64,000 nt of DNA from an uncultured Tenacibaculum sp. GTDB lineage: Bacteria > Bacteroidota > Bacteroidia > Flavobacteriales > Flavobacteriaceae. This document shows positions 32,421-42,650 of this stretch, one piece after another (position 1 is the stretch's first letter; every line of letters begins with the position of its first letter). A model generated the notes under the pieces. The model saw only the letters and a list, made by a program, of their open reading frames with translations, did no database searches and was not told the origin of the DNA. Location: assembly GCA_937922085.1 (NCBI GenBank), contig CAKZVD010000059.1, positions 1 to 64,000 of the forward strand, in the 5' to 3' direction. The position numbers were made by a program, and so were the translations under genes.

Positions 32421-35144
32421 ATGAAAAAAAATTTACTAATTTTATTAATGTTCTTCTTTTTATCCGTTTCGTCTCAAGAATTAATTTCTTTAGAAATTAA
32501 AAATTTAAACAAAAAAGAAATTATAAAATTAATAGAAAAAAAAACAGATTATCATTTCTTTTTTCTAGATGATTGGTTTGATCGAGAAACAATTACTACT
32601 TCATTTGATAATCTTAAAATTGAACAAGTTTTAAACACTGTTTTTAAAGGTAGTACTATAAATTTTTTTCTTTTAAACAAAAAAAATATTGTTTTAACAA
32701 ATAATAATCTAATAAAGAAGAGTGTTTATGAAGATGATATAAAAGAAAATAATTTTACTAATAATGACATTCCTGTTCTAATTGACTCTAAAATAAACTC
32801 TAAAAATCAAATAAAGAAAATAGGTAAAGAAAAAATATTAAAACAAGAGGAGTATACTTTATCAGGTATTATTATAAATTATAAAACGGGTAAACCTATT
32901 GAAGGTGTTACCATTTTTGAGCGAAAAAAGAATATTTACACAACTACGAACAATAAAGGGTTTTACAAAATTAAGCTTCCGTATGGTAAAAACACTATAG
33001 AAACATCTTTCGTTGGCTTTGATAATCAAACAGAAAGCTTAATAATTTATAACAACGGTAAATTAAATCTTTCTATAAATGAAAAATCTGAGCAATTAGA
33101 TGAAGTTGTTATTGATGCTAATAGGAATAGAAATGTAAAACAAACAATCGCTGGTATTACACAAATTAAAGCTCAAGAAATAAAAAGGATACCTCTAGTT
33201 TTAGGGGAAAGAGATATTTTAAAAGTCGCAATAACCTTACCTAGTATAAAGTCAACAGGAGAAGGATCTGAAGGAGTAAATGTTAGAGGAGGAAAAGTTG
33301 ATCAAAATTTATTCCTGCTAGATAATGGTGTTATATATAACCCTTCTCACTTCTTAGGCTTATTCTCTGCCATAAACCCATTCACGACCAATGACTTAAA
33401 AATATACACAGGAAATATCCCAGCAGAATATGGAGGAAGGCTTTCTTCTGTTTTTGATATAAAAACTAATGAACCAAATACAACAAAGTTTACAGGAGAA
33501 GCGTCAATAGGGCCTGTTACGGGTAATATTAATGTAGATATTCCTATTGTAAAAGAAAAATCTGGCCTTATTTTAGGAGTAAGAAGTACTTATTCTGATT
33601 GGATTTTAGGACTTCTTGATAATCAAGAAATTGAAAACAGCAGTGTCTCTTTTTTTGATGTTATTGCTAAATACAAACACTCTTTTAACGAAAAAAACAA
33701 TTTAAAAGTTACTGGTTATTATAGTCAAGATCAATATCAAATTGCCTCTGATACTATAAATAAATATGGAAATTCTTTAGTTTCTTTTAATTGGCAACAC
33801 AAATTCAATGAAAAAAACAGAGGTAATTTAATCCTTTCAAACAGTGGTTATACTTTTGATATTGACTATGAAAGTGAGACTACTAATAAAGGTTTTAACT
33901 TGAAATATCGAATTAATGAAACAGATTTAAAGCTTAATATGAAATATGATCATTCAGCTACTCATAGTTTCAATTATGGTTTAGAATCAAAACTATACAA
34001 TATTAACCCTGGCTCAATAATCCCTAATGGAGATGCATCTACTGTCGTTCCTCTTACAATTCCAAAAGAAAAAGCACTTGAAAATAGTTTATTTGTTTCT
34101 GATGAAATAAAAGTAAATAAAAAACTTAATTTTAATGTTGGTTTGCGATTTAATCAATACCTAGCTTTAGGTCCTTCTGAGCAAAGAGTTTATGAAAACG
34201 GTGTCCCTAAAAATGAAACTTCTTTAGTTAATACAGTTCAATATGAAAATAATGATATATTAAAAACATATCATGGTTTAAGTTATAGACTATCTGGAAG
34301 ATATTCTTTTGATAAAAGTTTTTCATTAAAAGCTAGTTATAATAAATCTTTTCAATACATACATCGACTAAACAACAATACTACTGCAACTCCTATTGAT
34401 ACTTGGAGACTTTCTGATTCAAATATAAAGCCACAAGAAGGAACTCAAGTTTCATTTGGTCTTTTTAAAAACATAGATGGAAACAATTATGAAATAAGCT
34501 TAGAAAGCTATTACAAAAGGTATGAAAATTTACTAGATTATAAAGTTGGAGCAAATTTATTATTAAATGAGAATATTGAAACTGAAATATTACAAGGGAA
34601 AGGAAAGTCTTATGGTGTAGAGTTTTTAGTTAAAAAAAACAAAGGGAAATTAAACGGTTGGCTAGGCTATAGTTATTCAAGATCTCTTATTCAGTTAAAT
34701 AGTAAATTCACTGAAGAAACAGTAAATAATGGAGTGTTTTTCCCTACAAATTACGATAAACCTCATGATTTTAGCGCTGTTTTAAATTATAAATTTACAA
34801 AAAGATATAGTTTTTCTACTAATTTCACTTATCAAACAGGAAGACCAATTACCTATCCAACAGGAAAATACACCTTTCAAGGTACTGAATTCTTAACTTA
34901 TAGTAATCGAAATCAATTTAGAATACCAGATTATTATAGGCTAGATATTGGTATTAATATTGAAGGAAATCATAAAATAAAGAAATTTGCACATAGTTTC
35001 TGGAATATCTCTATTTATAATGTTCTAGGTAGAAATAATCCTTATTCAGTATATTTTGAAACTGTAAATGGAAATGTAAAAGCTTTTAAAAGTTCAATTT
35101 TCTCTATCCCTATCCCTACAATAACTTATAACTTTAAATTCTAA
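32421..35144 (+). CDS. STN-containing TonB-dependent receptor, copy A
   Basis: 907 aa outer-membrane receptor. Signal peptide (KKNLLILLMFFFLSVSSQ). Residues ~22-95 are a secretin/TonB short N-terminal (STN) domain: LEIKNLNKKEIIKLIEKKTDYHFFF, DNLKIEQVLNTVFKG, IVLTNNN. Residues ~150-225 are a CarboxypepD_reg-like fold (TLSGIIINYKTGKPIEGVTI) ending QLDEVVIDA. Then the plug (ITLPSIKSTGEGSEGVNVRGGKVDQNLFLLDN, GNIPAEYGGRLSSVFD) and barrel, ending in F. STN domains usually signal to a FecR-type anti-sigma factor, but none is encoded here. Receptor plus DUF4249 lipoprotein is a known Bacteroidetes pairing; substrate unknown. Confidence 0.9.
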   Translation: MKKNLLILLMFFFLSVSSQELISLEIKNLNKKEIIKLIEKKTDYHFFFLDDWFDRETITTSFDNLKIEQVLNTVFKGSTINFFLLNKKNIVLTNNNLIKKSVYEDDIKENNFTNNDIPVLIDSKINSKNQIKKIGKEKILKQEEYTLSGIIINYKTGKPIEGVTIFERKKNIYTTTNNKGFYKIKLPYGKNTIETSFVGFDNQTESLIIYNNGKLNLSINEKSEQLDEVVIDANRNRNVKQTIAGITQIKAQEIKRIPLVLGERDILKVAITLPSIKSTGEGSEGVNVRGGKVDQNLFLLDNGVIYNPSHFLGLFSAINPFTTNDLKIYTGNIPAEYGGRLSSVFDIKTNEPNTTKFTGEASIGPVTGNINVDIPIVKEKSGLILGVRSTYSDWILGLLDNQEIENSSVSFFDVIAKYKHSFNEKNNLKVTGYYSQDQYQIASDTINKYGNSLVSFNWQHKFNEKNRGNLILSNSGYTFDIDYESETTNKGFNLKYRINETDLKLNMKYDHSATHSFNYGLESKLYNINPGSIIPNGDASTVVPLTIPKEKALENSLFVSDEIKVNKKLNFNVGLRFNQYLALGPSEQRVYENGVPKNETSLVNTVQYENNDILKTYHGLSYRLSGRYSFDKSFSLKASYNKSFQYIHRLNNNTTATPIDTWRLSDSNIKPQEGTQVSFGLFKNIDGNNYEISLESYYKRYENLLDYKVGANLLLNENIETEILQGKGKSYGVEFLVKKNKGKLNGWLGYSYSRSLIQLNSKFTEETVNNGVFFPTNYDKPHDFSAVLNYKFTKRYSFSTNFTYQTGRPITYPTGKYTFQGTEFLTYSNRNQFRIPDYYRLDIGINIEGNHKIKKFAHSFWNISIYNVLGRNNPYSVYFETVNGNVKAFKSSIFSIPIPTITYNFKF

Positions 35145-35147
35145 ATT

Positions 35148-36356
35148 ATGAAAATGAAAAAAAATAATTTATGGTCTTATTTTATAATATTAATACTAAT
35201 AAGCTGTGTTGAATCTTTTGAAATTGAAAATATTGTTTTTGAAGGAAATTTAGTAGTTGAGGCAACTTTAACAAATGAATTTAAAAATCATACTATTAAA
35301 TTATCAAGAACTATAGCTATTGATTCAACAGGTATAAGTCCAGAAAAAAACGCACTTGTGTCTATTATAGATGAATTAAATACAACTTACAATTTTCAAG
35401 AAAATGAGAACGGTATTTATACATCTATTACTCAATTCTCTGCAGAATCTAATAAAAAGTATACATTAAATATTGAGACAAATAATGGAAAAAAATACAC
35501 TTCTACTCCAGAAAAATTACCATTAACTTCGGAAATAGAAAGTATTTTTATAGATGTAGAAGAAAACGATTTAGGAGAACCTGAAGCTATCATAAAAACA
35601 AACAGTAATAGTTCTAATATTGAAGGTCAATATTATCGTTATGAATATGATGAAACTTTTAAAGTTAAAGCTCCAGTATGGCGAACAAAAAAAATCAATA
35701 TTATTTCTGATACCCCCCCATATCAATTTGAAATAATTTCTAAACCCCCAGAAGAAGGAATTGGTTTTTGTTATGGAACTAAAAGCTCAAAAAATATTAT
35801 TTTAACGGAAACTAAAACATTATCCCAAGATAAAGTTTTAGAATTTCCTGTAAGATATATTCTTTTAGAGAATTACCTTATAGGTATACGATATAGTATA
35901 TTTTTAAAACAATATGTTTTAAATAAAAACACCTATGATTATTACCTTTTATTAAATAAGTTTTCAGACCCTGATGACATATTTTCACAAACACAAGTTG
36001 GAAATATCCCTAGTAATATTTCCTCTAATTTAGGAGAAAAAGTAATTGGCTTTTTTGAAGTTTCTACAATTTCAAAAAAAAGAATTTTCTTTAACCGAAG
36101 TGATATTACATCTGTAGCAACATACACTAACTATAATAGTGTTAATGAATGTACTAATTCTTTAATTCAACCAGAAATAACTAACTCTCGTGGAGACTCT
36201 CCTTTATTAACACGTTTAAAAACTCATGTTTATCAAGGAACACCAAATGCTCCAGTACCTCCCCCTCCTAATATGCCCTACATATTAATTTCAAAAGTAT
36301 GTGGTGAATGTACTCATATTGGACCGCCTCTTAAACCAGATTTTTGGATTGATTAA
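35148..36356 (+). CDS. DUF4249 lipoprotein, copy A
   Basis: 402 aa. Lipoprotein signal YFIILILISCVESFE with Cys at ~20. The family body is shown by EGNLVVEATLTNEFKNHTIKLSRT, ENEQ-type linker YNFQENENGIYTS, KKYTLNIETNNGKKYTSTPEKLPL, and the Y-rich YYRYEYDETFKVKAP. The conserved C-terminal GECTHIG...PDFWID is shared with the other two copies. DUF4249 proteins sit beside STN-TonB receptors in Bacteroidetes and are probably surface lipoproteins that cap or feed the receptor (inference). It starts 3 nt after the receptor gene. Confidence 0.88.
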   Translation: MKMKKNNLWSYFIILILISCVESFEIENIVFEGNLVVEATLTNEFKNHTIKLSRTIAIDSTGISPEKNALVSIIDELNTTYNFQENENGIYTSITQFSAESNKKYTLNIETNNGKKYTSTPEKLPLTSEIESIFIDVEENDLGEPEAIIKTNSNSSNIEGQYYRYEYDETFKVKAPVWRTKKINIISDTPPYQFEIISKPPEEGIGFCYGTKSSKNIILTETKTLSQDKVLEFPVRYILLENYLIGIRYSIFLKQYVLNKNTYDYYLLLNKFSDPDDIFSQTQVGNIPSNISSNLGEKVIGFFEVSTISKKRIFFNRSDITSVATYTNYNSVNECTNSLIQPEITNSRGDSPLLTRLKTHVYQGTPNAPVPPPPNMPYILISKVCGECTHIGPPLKPDFWID

Positions 36357-36365
36357 AAAAATTAA

Positions 36366-38051
36366 ATGATGATTAAAAAATTAATATTTACATTCGCTCT
36401 AATTACATACTTAATAGGTATTTCTCAATCAAATTCAGATTTTTTATCTAAAAATTTTGATAAACTACCTCAAGAAAAAATTCATTTACACTACAACAAT
36501 GATTTTTTACTTACAGGTGAAACATTGTATTATAAAATATATTGCTTAAATAACAATAAGACCAATAATACATTTAGTAAATATAGTAAAGTAGCATATA
36601 TAGAACTTATTAATTCAAAAAATGAAAAAGTAATTATACATAAAGTTAATCTAATTAATGGATCTGGATATGGAGATATTTTTATTGATACAAAATTAAA
36701 GTCCGGAACATATAAATTAGTTTCATACACACAATGGATGAGGAACCAACAATCTTTTTTTGAAAAAGATATTGTAATTATTAATCCATTCATTAAAAAA
36801 ATAGAAAGTAGCAATAAACCAACTACTAAAATTAACAAACTTAAAATATCACCTAATAGTTTAAAAGAACAAAACTCTATACTCTCTAATCCTCTAAAAA
36901 AAGTATATTCGACAAGAGAAAAAGTTTCCTTAGCTTTTTTTAATGATTCAACGAAATATCAAGGAATCTTTTCAATATCTGTAAAAAAGAAAGATGATAC
37001 TAATTTAGATTTAAACACACTTCCTTCTGTTTCTTTAAGTAAAACAAATAATTTTTATCTACCAGAATTAAGAGGAACCTTAATACAAGGAAAGATAAAC
37101 TCTAAAACACCAAATAAAAACATTTCAAATATAAAACTAGCTTTATCTATAAAAAATAGTGCTTTTTTAACTCAAACTGCAACTACTAATAATCTTGGCG
37201 AATTCTATTTTAATGTACCTAATTTAAACACAAATAAAGTTTATATTCAAATTTTAGATGAACAAAAGTCTAATTTTGAAATTACTTTGAAAGAAAATAA
37301 AGGAATAGAAAAAAACTTTAAAAACTTTAAAAACTTTACTCTTAACAAAGAACTTACAGAGGTAATTAAATATAGAAGCAATTATTTACAAGTAGAAAAC
37401 GCATATTATACTGTTAAAAAAGATTCTATTGTAAATTCTGTAGTAGAAAAAATGCTATTAAATGAAAAAATAAAAACATATAAATTAGATGATTACAAAA
37501 GATTTAAATCTATGGAAGAAACTTTTATAGAAATAATAGATGTTGCCAGAATTTTTAAACGAAATGAAGAAGCCATGATTAAAGTTATTGATGAACAAGC
37601 TTCTGAAACATTAAGTTATTTACCATCTTTACTTATAGTAGATGGGCATATTTTATACAATCATACTCCTTTTATAGATTTTGACACTCGAAATATTAAT
37701 AAAATAAATATTATTAAAAATAAATATTATTATGGTAATGCAATTTATCAAGGAGTTGTAATTATAGAAACATTTAAGGGAGATTATTTCCCTACTACTA
37801 AAGATTTAAAAGAATTTAATGTAACACAAGTACAACCACAAAAAAAATATTTCTTTCAGAGACATGACATAAGTAATAAAAGGATTCCTGATTTTAGAAC
37901 ACAATTATATTGGCACCCTAATTTAAATACTATTCAAAAAGAAATTACTTTTTACACTTCTGATGTAACTGGTGATTTTGAAATTGACTTTCAAGCATTC
38001 TCTAAAAAAGGGAAATTAATTCATGTAAAAAGGACATTTTCTGTTAAATAA
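36366..38051 (+). CDS. MG2-like exported protein, copy A
   Basis: 561 aa with a signal peptide (KKLIFTFALITYLIGISQS). The N-terminal part has the macroglobulin MG2-like opening common in Bacteroidetes surface proteins: EKIHLHYNNDFLLTGETLYYKIYCLN, then SGTYKLVSYTQWMRN. A second beta domain begins LIQGKINSKT. The C-terminal region holds LDDYKRFKSMEETFIEII, SLLIVDGHIL, and an end VTGDFEIDFQAFSKKGKLIHVKRTFSV. Many relatives are longer and carry a TonB-plug-like C-terminus, and this one may keep part of it. Role unknown; it is coupled to the receptor operon. A hairpin follows its stop. Confidence 0.75.
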   Translation: MMIKKLIFTFALITYLIGISQSNSDFLSKNFDKLPQEKIHLHYNNDFLLTGETLYYKIYCLNNNKTNNTFSKYSKVAYIELINSKNEKVIIHKVNLINGSGYGDIFIDTKLKSGTYKLVSYTQWMRNQQSFFEKDIVIINPFIKKIESSNKPTTKINKLKISPNSLKEQNSILSNPLKKVYSTREKVSLAFFNDSTKYQGIFSISVKKKDDTNLDLNTLPSVSLSKTNNFYLPELRGTLIQGKINSKTPNKNISNIKLALSIKNSAFLTQTATTNNLGEFYFNVPNLNTNKVYIQILDEQKSNFEITLKENKGIEKNFKNFKNFTLNKELTEVIKYRSNYLQVENAYYTVKKDSIVNSVVEKMLLNEKIKTYKLDDYKRFKSMEETFIEIIDVARIFKRNEEAMIKVIDEQASETLSYLPSLLIVDGHILYNHTPFIDFDTRNINKINIIKNKYYYGNAIYQGVVIIETFKGDYFPTTKDLKEFNVTQVQPQKKYFFQRHDISNKRIPDFRTQLYWHPNLNTIQKEITFYTSDVTGDFEIDFQAFSKKGKLIHVKRTFSVK

Positions 38052-38062
38052 TTTGAATACTT

Positions 38063-38100
38063 AAATTGATGTTTTTCTAAGTTTAGTAAAACATCAATTT
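38063..38100 (+). terminator. Terminator after copy A
   Basis: AAATTGATGTTTT and AAAACATCAATTT form a 13-bp stem with a 12-nt loop. Ends operon copy A. Confidence 0.75.
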
Positions 38101-38182
38101 GTATTTTAAGATTATACTTATTTCCTTTAAAAAGAAAAAGCTTTTTACCTAGTATAAGAATTGATAATATTATTTTTAGAGA

Positions 38183-39034
38183 TTAACTGTTAGTTATTAA
38201 TTCTGTTTGATAAATTCTATTCCCTACGATCATTTTCGTAATCAAGTTGTTGAATATTGTCGCCTTGCTCTGTGATCGATTTATTCTAAAACAGAATTAG
38301 TTAAAATACCTATTAAGATTATCATTACTAACTCAAGAATAGGTTGTTCATATCCAAGATTTAACTTGGTGTATTATTGTGTTGGAGCGCTTTGAATTCC
38401 CCCCTTATTACTTTCTATTTGAGTTATGTTAAAAACTTTAGCTTCTAATCTGATGTGATTTACAAAGATGTACTGTAGTGATTGAGTTAAAAAACTCTCT
38501 ATTTTCATAGCGTACATTCTTTTTACTTTTCCGTCTTTACTAAGCTGAACGTCTGTTACGGCTTTCCTTTTCTTGTTATCATAACTTCTTACCTCCTTAC
38601 CTGCACCTTTACTCCCAAGAACAAATTAATCAACATGTATCTCTCTATCCATTTGGTTATTTCCACTGGAAAACATCACTTCTCTTAATTTGAGCATAAC
38701 TAATCTAGTTGTTTTTTCGGTTACCCCCATAACGAACTCCCATATAACTTACTCATAAACTCTTTGTAGATGTCGCCATCTCAAAACAAATAAAAAATGC
38801 TTTTCAAACACCTAATTTAATCTTATGAAAAACCTTTCTTCTGTGGCTGATTCTGTGTGTCTACAAATATTACATTGTATATAAAAATCAGCATGAGATT
38901 GACAAGCTATATGATTACATCTAGTGTATTTAAACACTGTTCTTATTTTATTTGAGCTAATATCCCTTACAATCTTCATCTATCTAGAACTGATCAGAGA
39001 ACTCTAGAAGATTTCGCCTCTTGAAAATATCCAT
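38183..39034 (-). mobile_element. Decayed IS1595-type (ISXO2-like) transposase gene
   Basis: No open frame survives and the ORF track shows none, but the minus strand decodes piecewise as a full-length transposase of about 284 codons. From the ATG at 39034: MDIFKRRNLLEFSDQF; a zinc-finger part RCNHIACQ...CNICRHTESATEERFF; the catalytic-core part EIHVD-stop-FVLGSKGAGKE followed by RSYDNKKRKAVTDVQLSKDGKVKRMYAMKIE and SLQYIFVNHI; and the C-terminal HQVKSWI, NRYFN, FCFRINRSQSKATIFNNLI. Several stops and frame changes break it. The family match is from recalled ISXO2/IS1595 patterns (VDE...G motif). Terminal inverted repeats and a target duplication were not found. It lies exactly between the two operon copies. 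Confidence 0.82.
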
Positions 39035-39073
39035 ATTTTCATATCTTTATTAATGATTTAAGATACGTATTTA

Positions 39074-39099
39074 AATATTGACCTGTATAGGTTAATATT
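39074..39099. promoter_or_regulatory. Imperfect inverted repeat upstream of copy B
   Basis: AATATTGACCT, GTAT, then AGGTTAATATT, with one mismatch between the 11-bp arms. It lies about 113 nt before the first gene of copy B. No equivalent was seen before copy A. A possible operator. Confidence 0.4.
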
Positions 39100-39211
39100 A
39101 TTTTATCTTTTTATAGTCAAAAAACTAAAAATCAAAGTTTTTTTATTTTCTCTTTTAAATAATTCTTACTTTGCTTATAATATTCCCAATCAACCAAATT
39201 TAAATAGAAAA

Positions 39212-39901
39212 ATGAAAAAGCTACTACCTCTCTTTTTTATCTTAATTTTATACAACTATATTTTCTCTCAAAAAGATAATACTAACAAACTTTTTTATTC
39301 TCTTTTTGATACTTCTATAAGTAATGTAAATACCAAACTTAGTTATGGTACTGCTTATAAAGAAAGGTATATAAAAAAAACTCAAAAAAACCATAACTTT
39401 TTTAGAACAAGTAAATTTAAAAAAGGAAGTATCAATTATAGAAATGAATATTTTTATGATGTTGCTATAAAATATGATTTAGTAAATGATATTGCCATTT
39501 TGAAAATTTCAAACTTAGATCAACATATCTCTATAGTTCCAGAAAAAAACCTTATTAAAAGTTTTCAAATAGATGAAATTTCTTTTGTAAACACTAATAA
39601 ATATGGTTTTTTAGAAGAAATATTAGTTCAAAAAGAGTTTTCAATTTTAAAAAAACATCAAAAAACTAGTAAAGAAAACATCGATGATAATTATGTTTAT
39701 CATACTTTCAAAAAGAAAAAAGATCAATTTGTACTTTTCTACAAAAGTAATTACTACCCTATAAATTCTAAAAGTGACTTTAAAAAGATATTTCCAGAAA
39801 AGAAAAAAATAATATCAAAAATTTTTAGTAAGAATAAATCTTTGTTAAAAAATGATTTCAAAAATTTTGTATTAAAACTCATTAATGGTATTCAAGCATA
39901 A
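39212..39901 (+). CDS. Exported protein of duplicated operon, copy B
   Basis: 229 aa with signal peptide LLPLFFILILYNYIFSQ. It is the paralogue of the first gene in copy A: TKLSYGTAYKERYIKKTQKNHNFF, IKYDLVNDIAILKISN, GFLEEILVQKEFSILKKHQK, and the end KNFVLKLINGIQ. Family unrecognised. It ends 5 nt before the receptor gene. The two copies are similar throughout but with many substitutions, consistent with divergence after duplication. Confidence 0.6.
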   Translation: MKKLLPLFFILILYNYIFSQKDNTNKLFYSLFDTSISNVNTKLSYGTAYKERYIKKTQKNHNFFRTSKFKKGSINYRNEYFYDVAIKYDLVNDIAILKISNLDQHISIVPEKNLIKSFQIDEISFVNTNKYGFLEEILVQKEFSILKKHQKTSKENIDDNYVYHTFKKKKDQFVLFYKSNYYPINSKSDFKKIFPEKKKIISKIFSKNKSLLKNDFKNFVLKLINGIQA

Positions 39902-39906
39902 TACAA

Positions 39907-42645
39907 ATGAAAAGAACAACCAAAAATAAATTATTTACTATATTAATTACTTTAATGATCATACCTCTATTTTCTCAAAATGAGGATAAAGAAATAACTC
40001 TTGAAATTAATAATTTAAATAAAAAAGAAATTATAAATTTAATAGAAAAAAAAACTAATTATCATTTCTTTTTTCTTGATGAATGGCTTGATCAAAAGCG
40101 CATCACTACATCTTTTAAAAAAGTTAAAACTGAAAGAATACTAGAAGCCATTTTTAGTGATAGTAATATTAATTATTTTATTCTAAGTGATACAGAAATT
40201 ATTTTAACTAATGGAAGTTTAATACAAAGAAACACTAATAGAAAAATAGCTAATGAAGAATACACGGATGCTCCTATTTTTGTGGATTCACAATCGAATT
40301 TTACAAACGGTATTATAAAAATTGGAAAGGAACAAAAGGTTAAACAAAAATTTTATAATTTATTTGGAATCATCAAAAACGGAAACACCGGTGAACCTAT
40401 TGAAGGTGTAACTATTTTTGAAAAAAAGAAAAATGTTTACGCTGTTACAAATAATAAAGGGATTTACAAGTTAAAGCTTCCTTACGGAGAAAGTGATTTA
40501 GAAACTACTTTTGTAGGCTTTGAAAAATTAACAAAAAAAATTATTATTTATAATAATGGCCGTTTAAACTTTTTTATAAATGAAAAATCAGAAAAGCTAG
40601 ATGAAATTGTTATTGATGCTAATAATAGTAGAAATATAAGACAGACTATAGCTGGTATTAATCAAATTAAAGTACAAGAAATAAAAACAATTCCTACAAT
40701 TTTAGGAGAAAGAGATATTTTAAAAGTAGCAACTACCTTACCATCAATTAAATCTGCAGGCGAAGGTTCTGAAGGAGTAAATGTAAGAGGCGGTAAAGTA
40801 GATCAAAATTTATTTTTACTTGATAATGGTGTCATCTACAATCCAACTCATTTTTTAGGATTATTTTCAGCTGTTAATCCGTTTACTACAAATAATTTAA
40901 AAATATACACTGGTAATATTCCTTCAGAATTTGGAGGGAGATTGTCTTCTGTTTTTGATATTAGTACCAATAACCCAAACACAAAGAAATTTTCTGGAGA
41001 AGCTTCTATAGGTCCAGTTACCGGTAATATTAGTGTTGATATTCCTATTATTAAAGAAAAATCTGGACTTATACTAGGAGCTAGAAGTACCTATTCTGAC
41101 TGGATGTTAGACATTATAAATGAGGAGAAACTGAATAATAGTAGTGTATCTTTTTTTGATTTCATTGCTAAATATCGACATACTTTTAATGATAAAAATT
41201 CATTAAAAATAACGGGATATTATAGTGAAGATTCTTATCAAATTTCTTCAGATACAATTAATAAATACGGAAATAGAATGGTGTCATTAAATTGGAAACA
41301 CCAGTTTAATGATAAAAATAGCGCCAATATTATTCTATCTAACAGTAATTATACTTTTGATATAGATTATGAAAATAATGATACTAATAACGGATTTAAT
41401 CTCAAATACCAGATAAATGAAACCGATTTGAAATTAAAAATGTTATACGATTATTCTGATAAACATAAATTCAATTACGGATTAGAATCAAAATTGTATA
41501 ATATTAATCCTGGAGCAATACTTCCTAATAATGACGCCTCTAGTTTTACTCCTTTAACTATAGAAAAAGAAAAAGCGCTTGAAAGTAGTTTGTTTGTTTC
41601 TGACGAAATAACTTTAAATAAAAAACTAAATATAAATTTAGGCTTACGATTTAATCAATACCTAGGTTTAGGTTCTTCTTCAGAAAGAATTTACCAAACA
41701 AATTCTATAAAAGATGAAACAACTCTACTAAATACTATTGAATATGGTAACAATGAAATATTTAAAACATACCATGGTTTAAGTTACCGATTATCTGGTA
41801 GATATTCATTTGATCAAAATTTATCATTAAAAGCTAGTTATAATAAATCTTTTCAATACATACATCGATTAAACAATAATACAACTGCTACTCCAATAGA
41901 TACTTGGAGACTTTCAGATTCAAATATAAAACCTCAAGAAGGAACACAACTATCACTTGGACTTTTCAAAAATATTGATGGTAATAAGTATGAACTGAGT
42001 TTGGAAAGCTATTATAAAAAATATAAAAATTTATTAGATTATAAAGTTGGAGCAAACTTATTGTTAAATGAAAACATTGAAACAGAAGTTATTCAAGGTA
42101 ACGGAAAATCTTACGGAATAGAATTTCTTCTCAAGAAAAAGAAAGGTCGTTTAAATGGCTGGATGGGATATAGCTATTCTAGATCTCTTATTCAGTTAAA
42201 TAGTAAATTTGATGAAGAAAGAGTTAATAATGGTCTTTTCTTTCCTACTAACTATGACATTCCTCACGATTTTAATGCCGTTTTTAATTATAAGTTTACC
42301 GAAAGATATAGTCTATCTGCAAATTTCACATACCAAACAGGAAAGCCAATTACATACCCTACAGGAAAATATATTATTGATGATATTGAAGTTTTAACTT
42401 ATAGTAGCCGAAATCAATTTAGAATACCAGATTACTACAGAATGGATATCGGGTTAAATATTGAAGGAAATCATAAAATTAAAAAGTTTGCACATAGTTT
42501 TTGGAATATTTCAATTTATAACGTTCTAGGAAGAAATAATCCTTATTCTGTTTTCTTTGAAAGTATAAATGGAAATGTAAAAAGCTTTAAAAGCTCTATT
42601 TTTTCTGTTCCCATTCCTACAATAACTTATAATTTCAAATTTTAA
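39907..42645 (+). CDS. STN-containing TonB-dependent receptor, copy B
   Basis: 912 aa. STN domain at residues ~30-105 (LEINNLNKKEIINLIEKKTNYHFFF; VKTERILEAIFSDSN). CarboxypepD_reg-like domain from ~155 (NLFGIIKNGNTGEPIEGVTIFE), then DEIVIDANNSR. Plug (LPSIKSAGEGSEGVNVRGGKVDQNLFLLDNG; GNIPSEFGGRLSSVFD) and barrel ending PTITYNFKF, identical to the end of copy A. Differences concentrate in the STN, linker and some barrel loops, as expected if substrate or signalling differs. No FecI/FecR pair lies next to it. Confidence 0.9.
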   Translation: MKRTTKNKLFTILITLMIIPLFSQNEDKEITLEINNLNKKEIINLIEKKTNYHFFFLDEWLDQKRITTSFKKVKTERILEAIFSDSNINYFILSDTEIILTNGSLIQRNTNRKIANEEYTDAPIFVDSQSNFTNGIIKIGKEQKVKQKFYNLFGIIKNGNTGEPIEGVTIFEKKKNVYAVTNNKGIYKLKLPYGESDLETTFVGFEKLTKKIIIYNNGRLNFFINEKSEKLDEIVIDANNSRNIRQTIAGINQIKVQEIKTIPTILGERDILKVATTLPSIKSAGEGSEGVNVRGGKVDQNLFLLDNGVIYNPTHFLGLFSAVNPFTTNNLKIYTGNIPSEFGGRLSSVFDISTNNPNTKKFSGEASIGPVTGNISVDIPIIKEKSGLILGARSTYSDWMLDIINEEKLNNSSVSFFDFIAKYRHTFNDKNSLKITGYYSEDSYQISSDTINKYGNRMVSLNWKHQFNDKNSANIILSNSNYTFDIDYENNDTNNGFNLKYQINETDLKLKMLYDYSDKHKFNYGLESKLYNINPGAILPNNDASSFTPLTIEKEKALESSLFVSDEITLNKKLNINLGLRFNQYLGLGSSSERIYQTNSIKDETTLLNTIEYGNNEIFKTYHGLSYRLSGRYSFDQNLSLKASYNKSFQYIHRLNNNTTATPIDTWRLSDSNIKPQEGTQLSLGLFKNIDGNKYELSLESYYKKYKNLLDYKVGANLLLNENIETEVIQGNGKSYGIEFLLKKKKGRLNGWMGYSYSRSLIQLNSKFDEERVNNGLFFPTNYDIPHDFNAVFNYKFTERYSLSANFTYQTGKPITYPTGKYIIDDIEVLTYSSRNQFRIPDYYRMDIGLNIEGNHKIKKFAHSFWNISIYNVLGRNNPYSVFFESINGNVKSFKSSIFSVPIPTITYNFKF

Positions 42646-42650
42646 TCGTT

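Larger units (their letters stand above)
31713..38051 (+). repeat. Duplicated four-gene operon, copy A
   Basis: Gene order: exported protein, STN-TonB receptor, DUF4249 lipoprotein, MG2-like protein, all with short gaps (21, 3 and 9 nt). Every gene has a paralogue in the same order in 39212-45541. At DNA level one shared block in the receptor barrel is about 45 identical nt, while other stretches have diverged, so the duplication is not very recent. Confidence 0.85.

Noticed and set aside
32421-42645. Polysaccharide utilisation (SusC/SusD) locus
   Set aside because: The receptors carry STN domains and pair with DUF4249 lipoproteins; no SusD-type gene is present.
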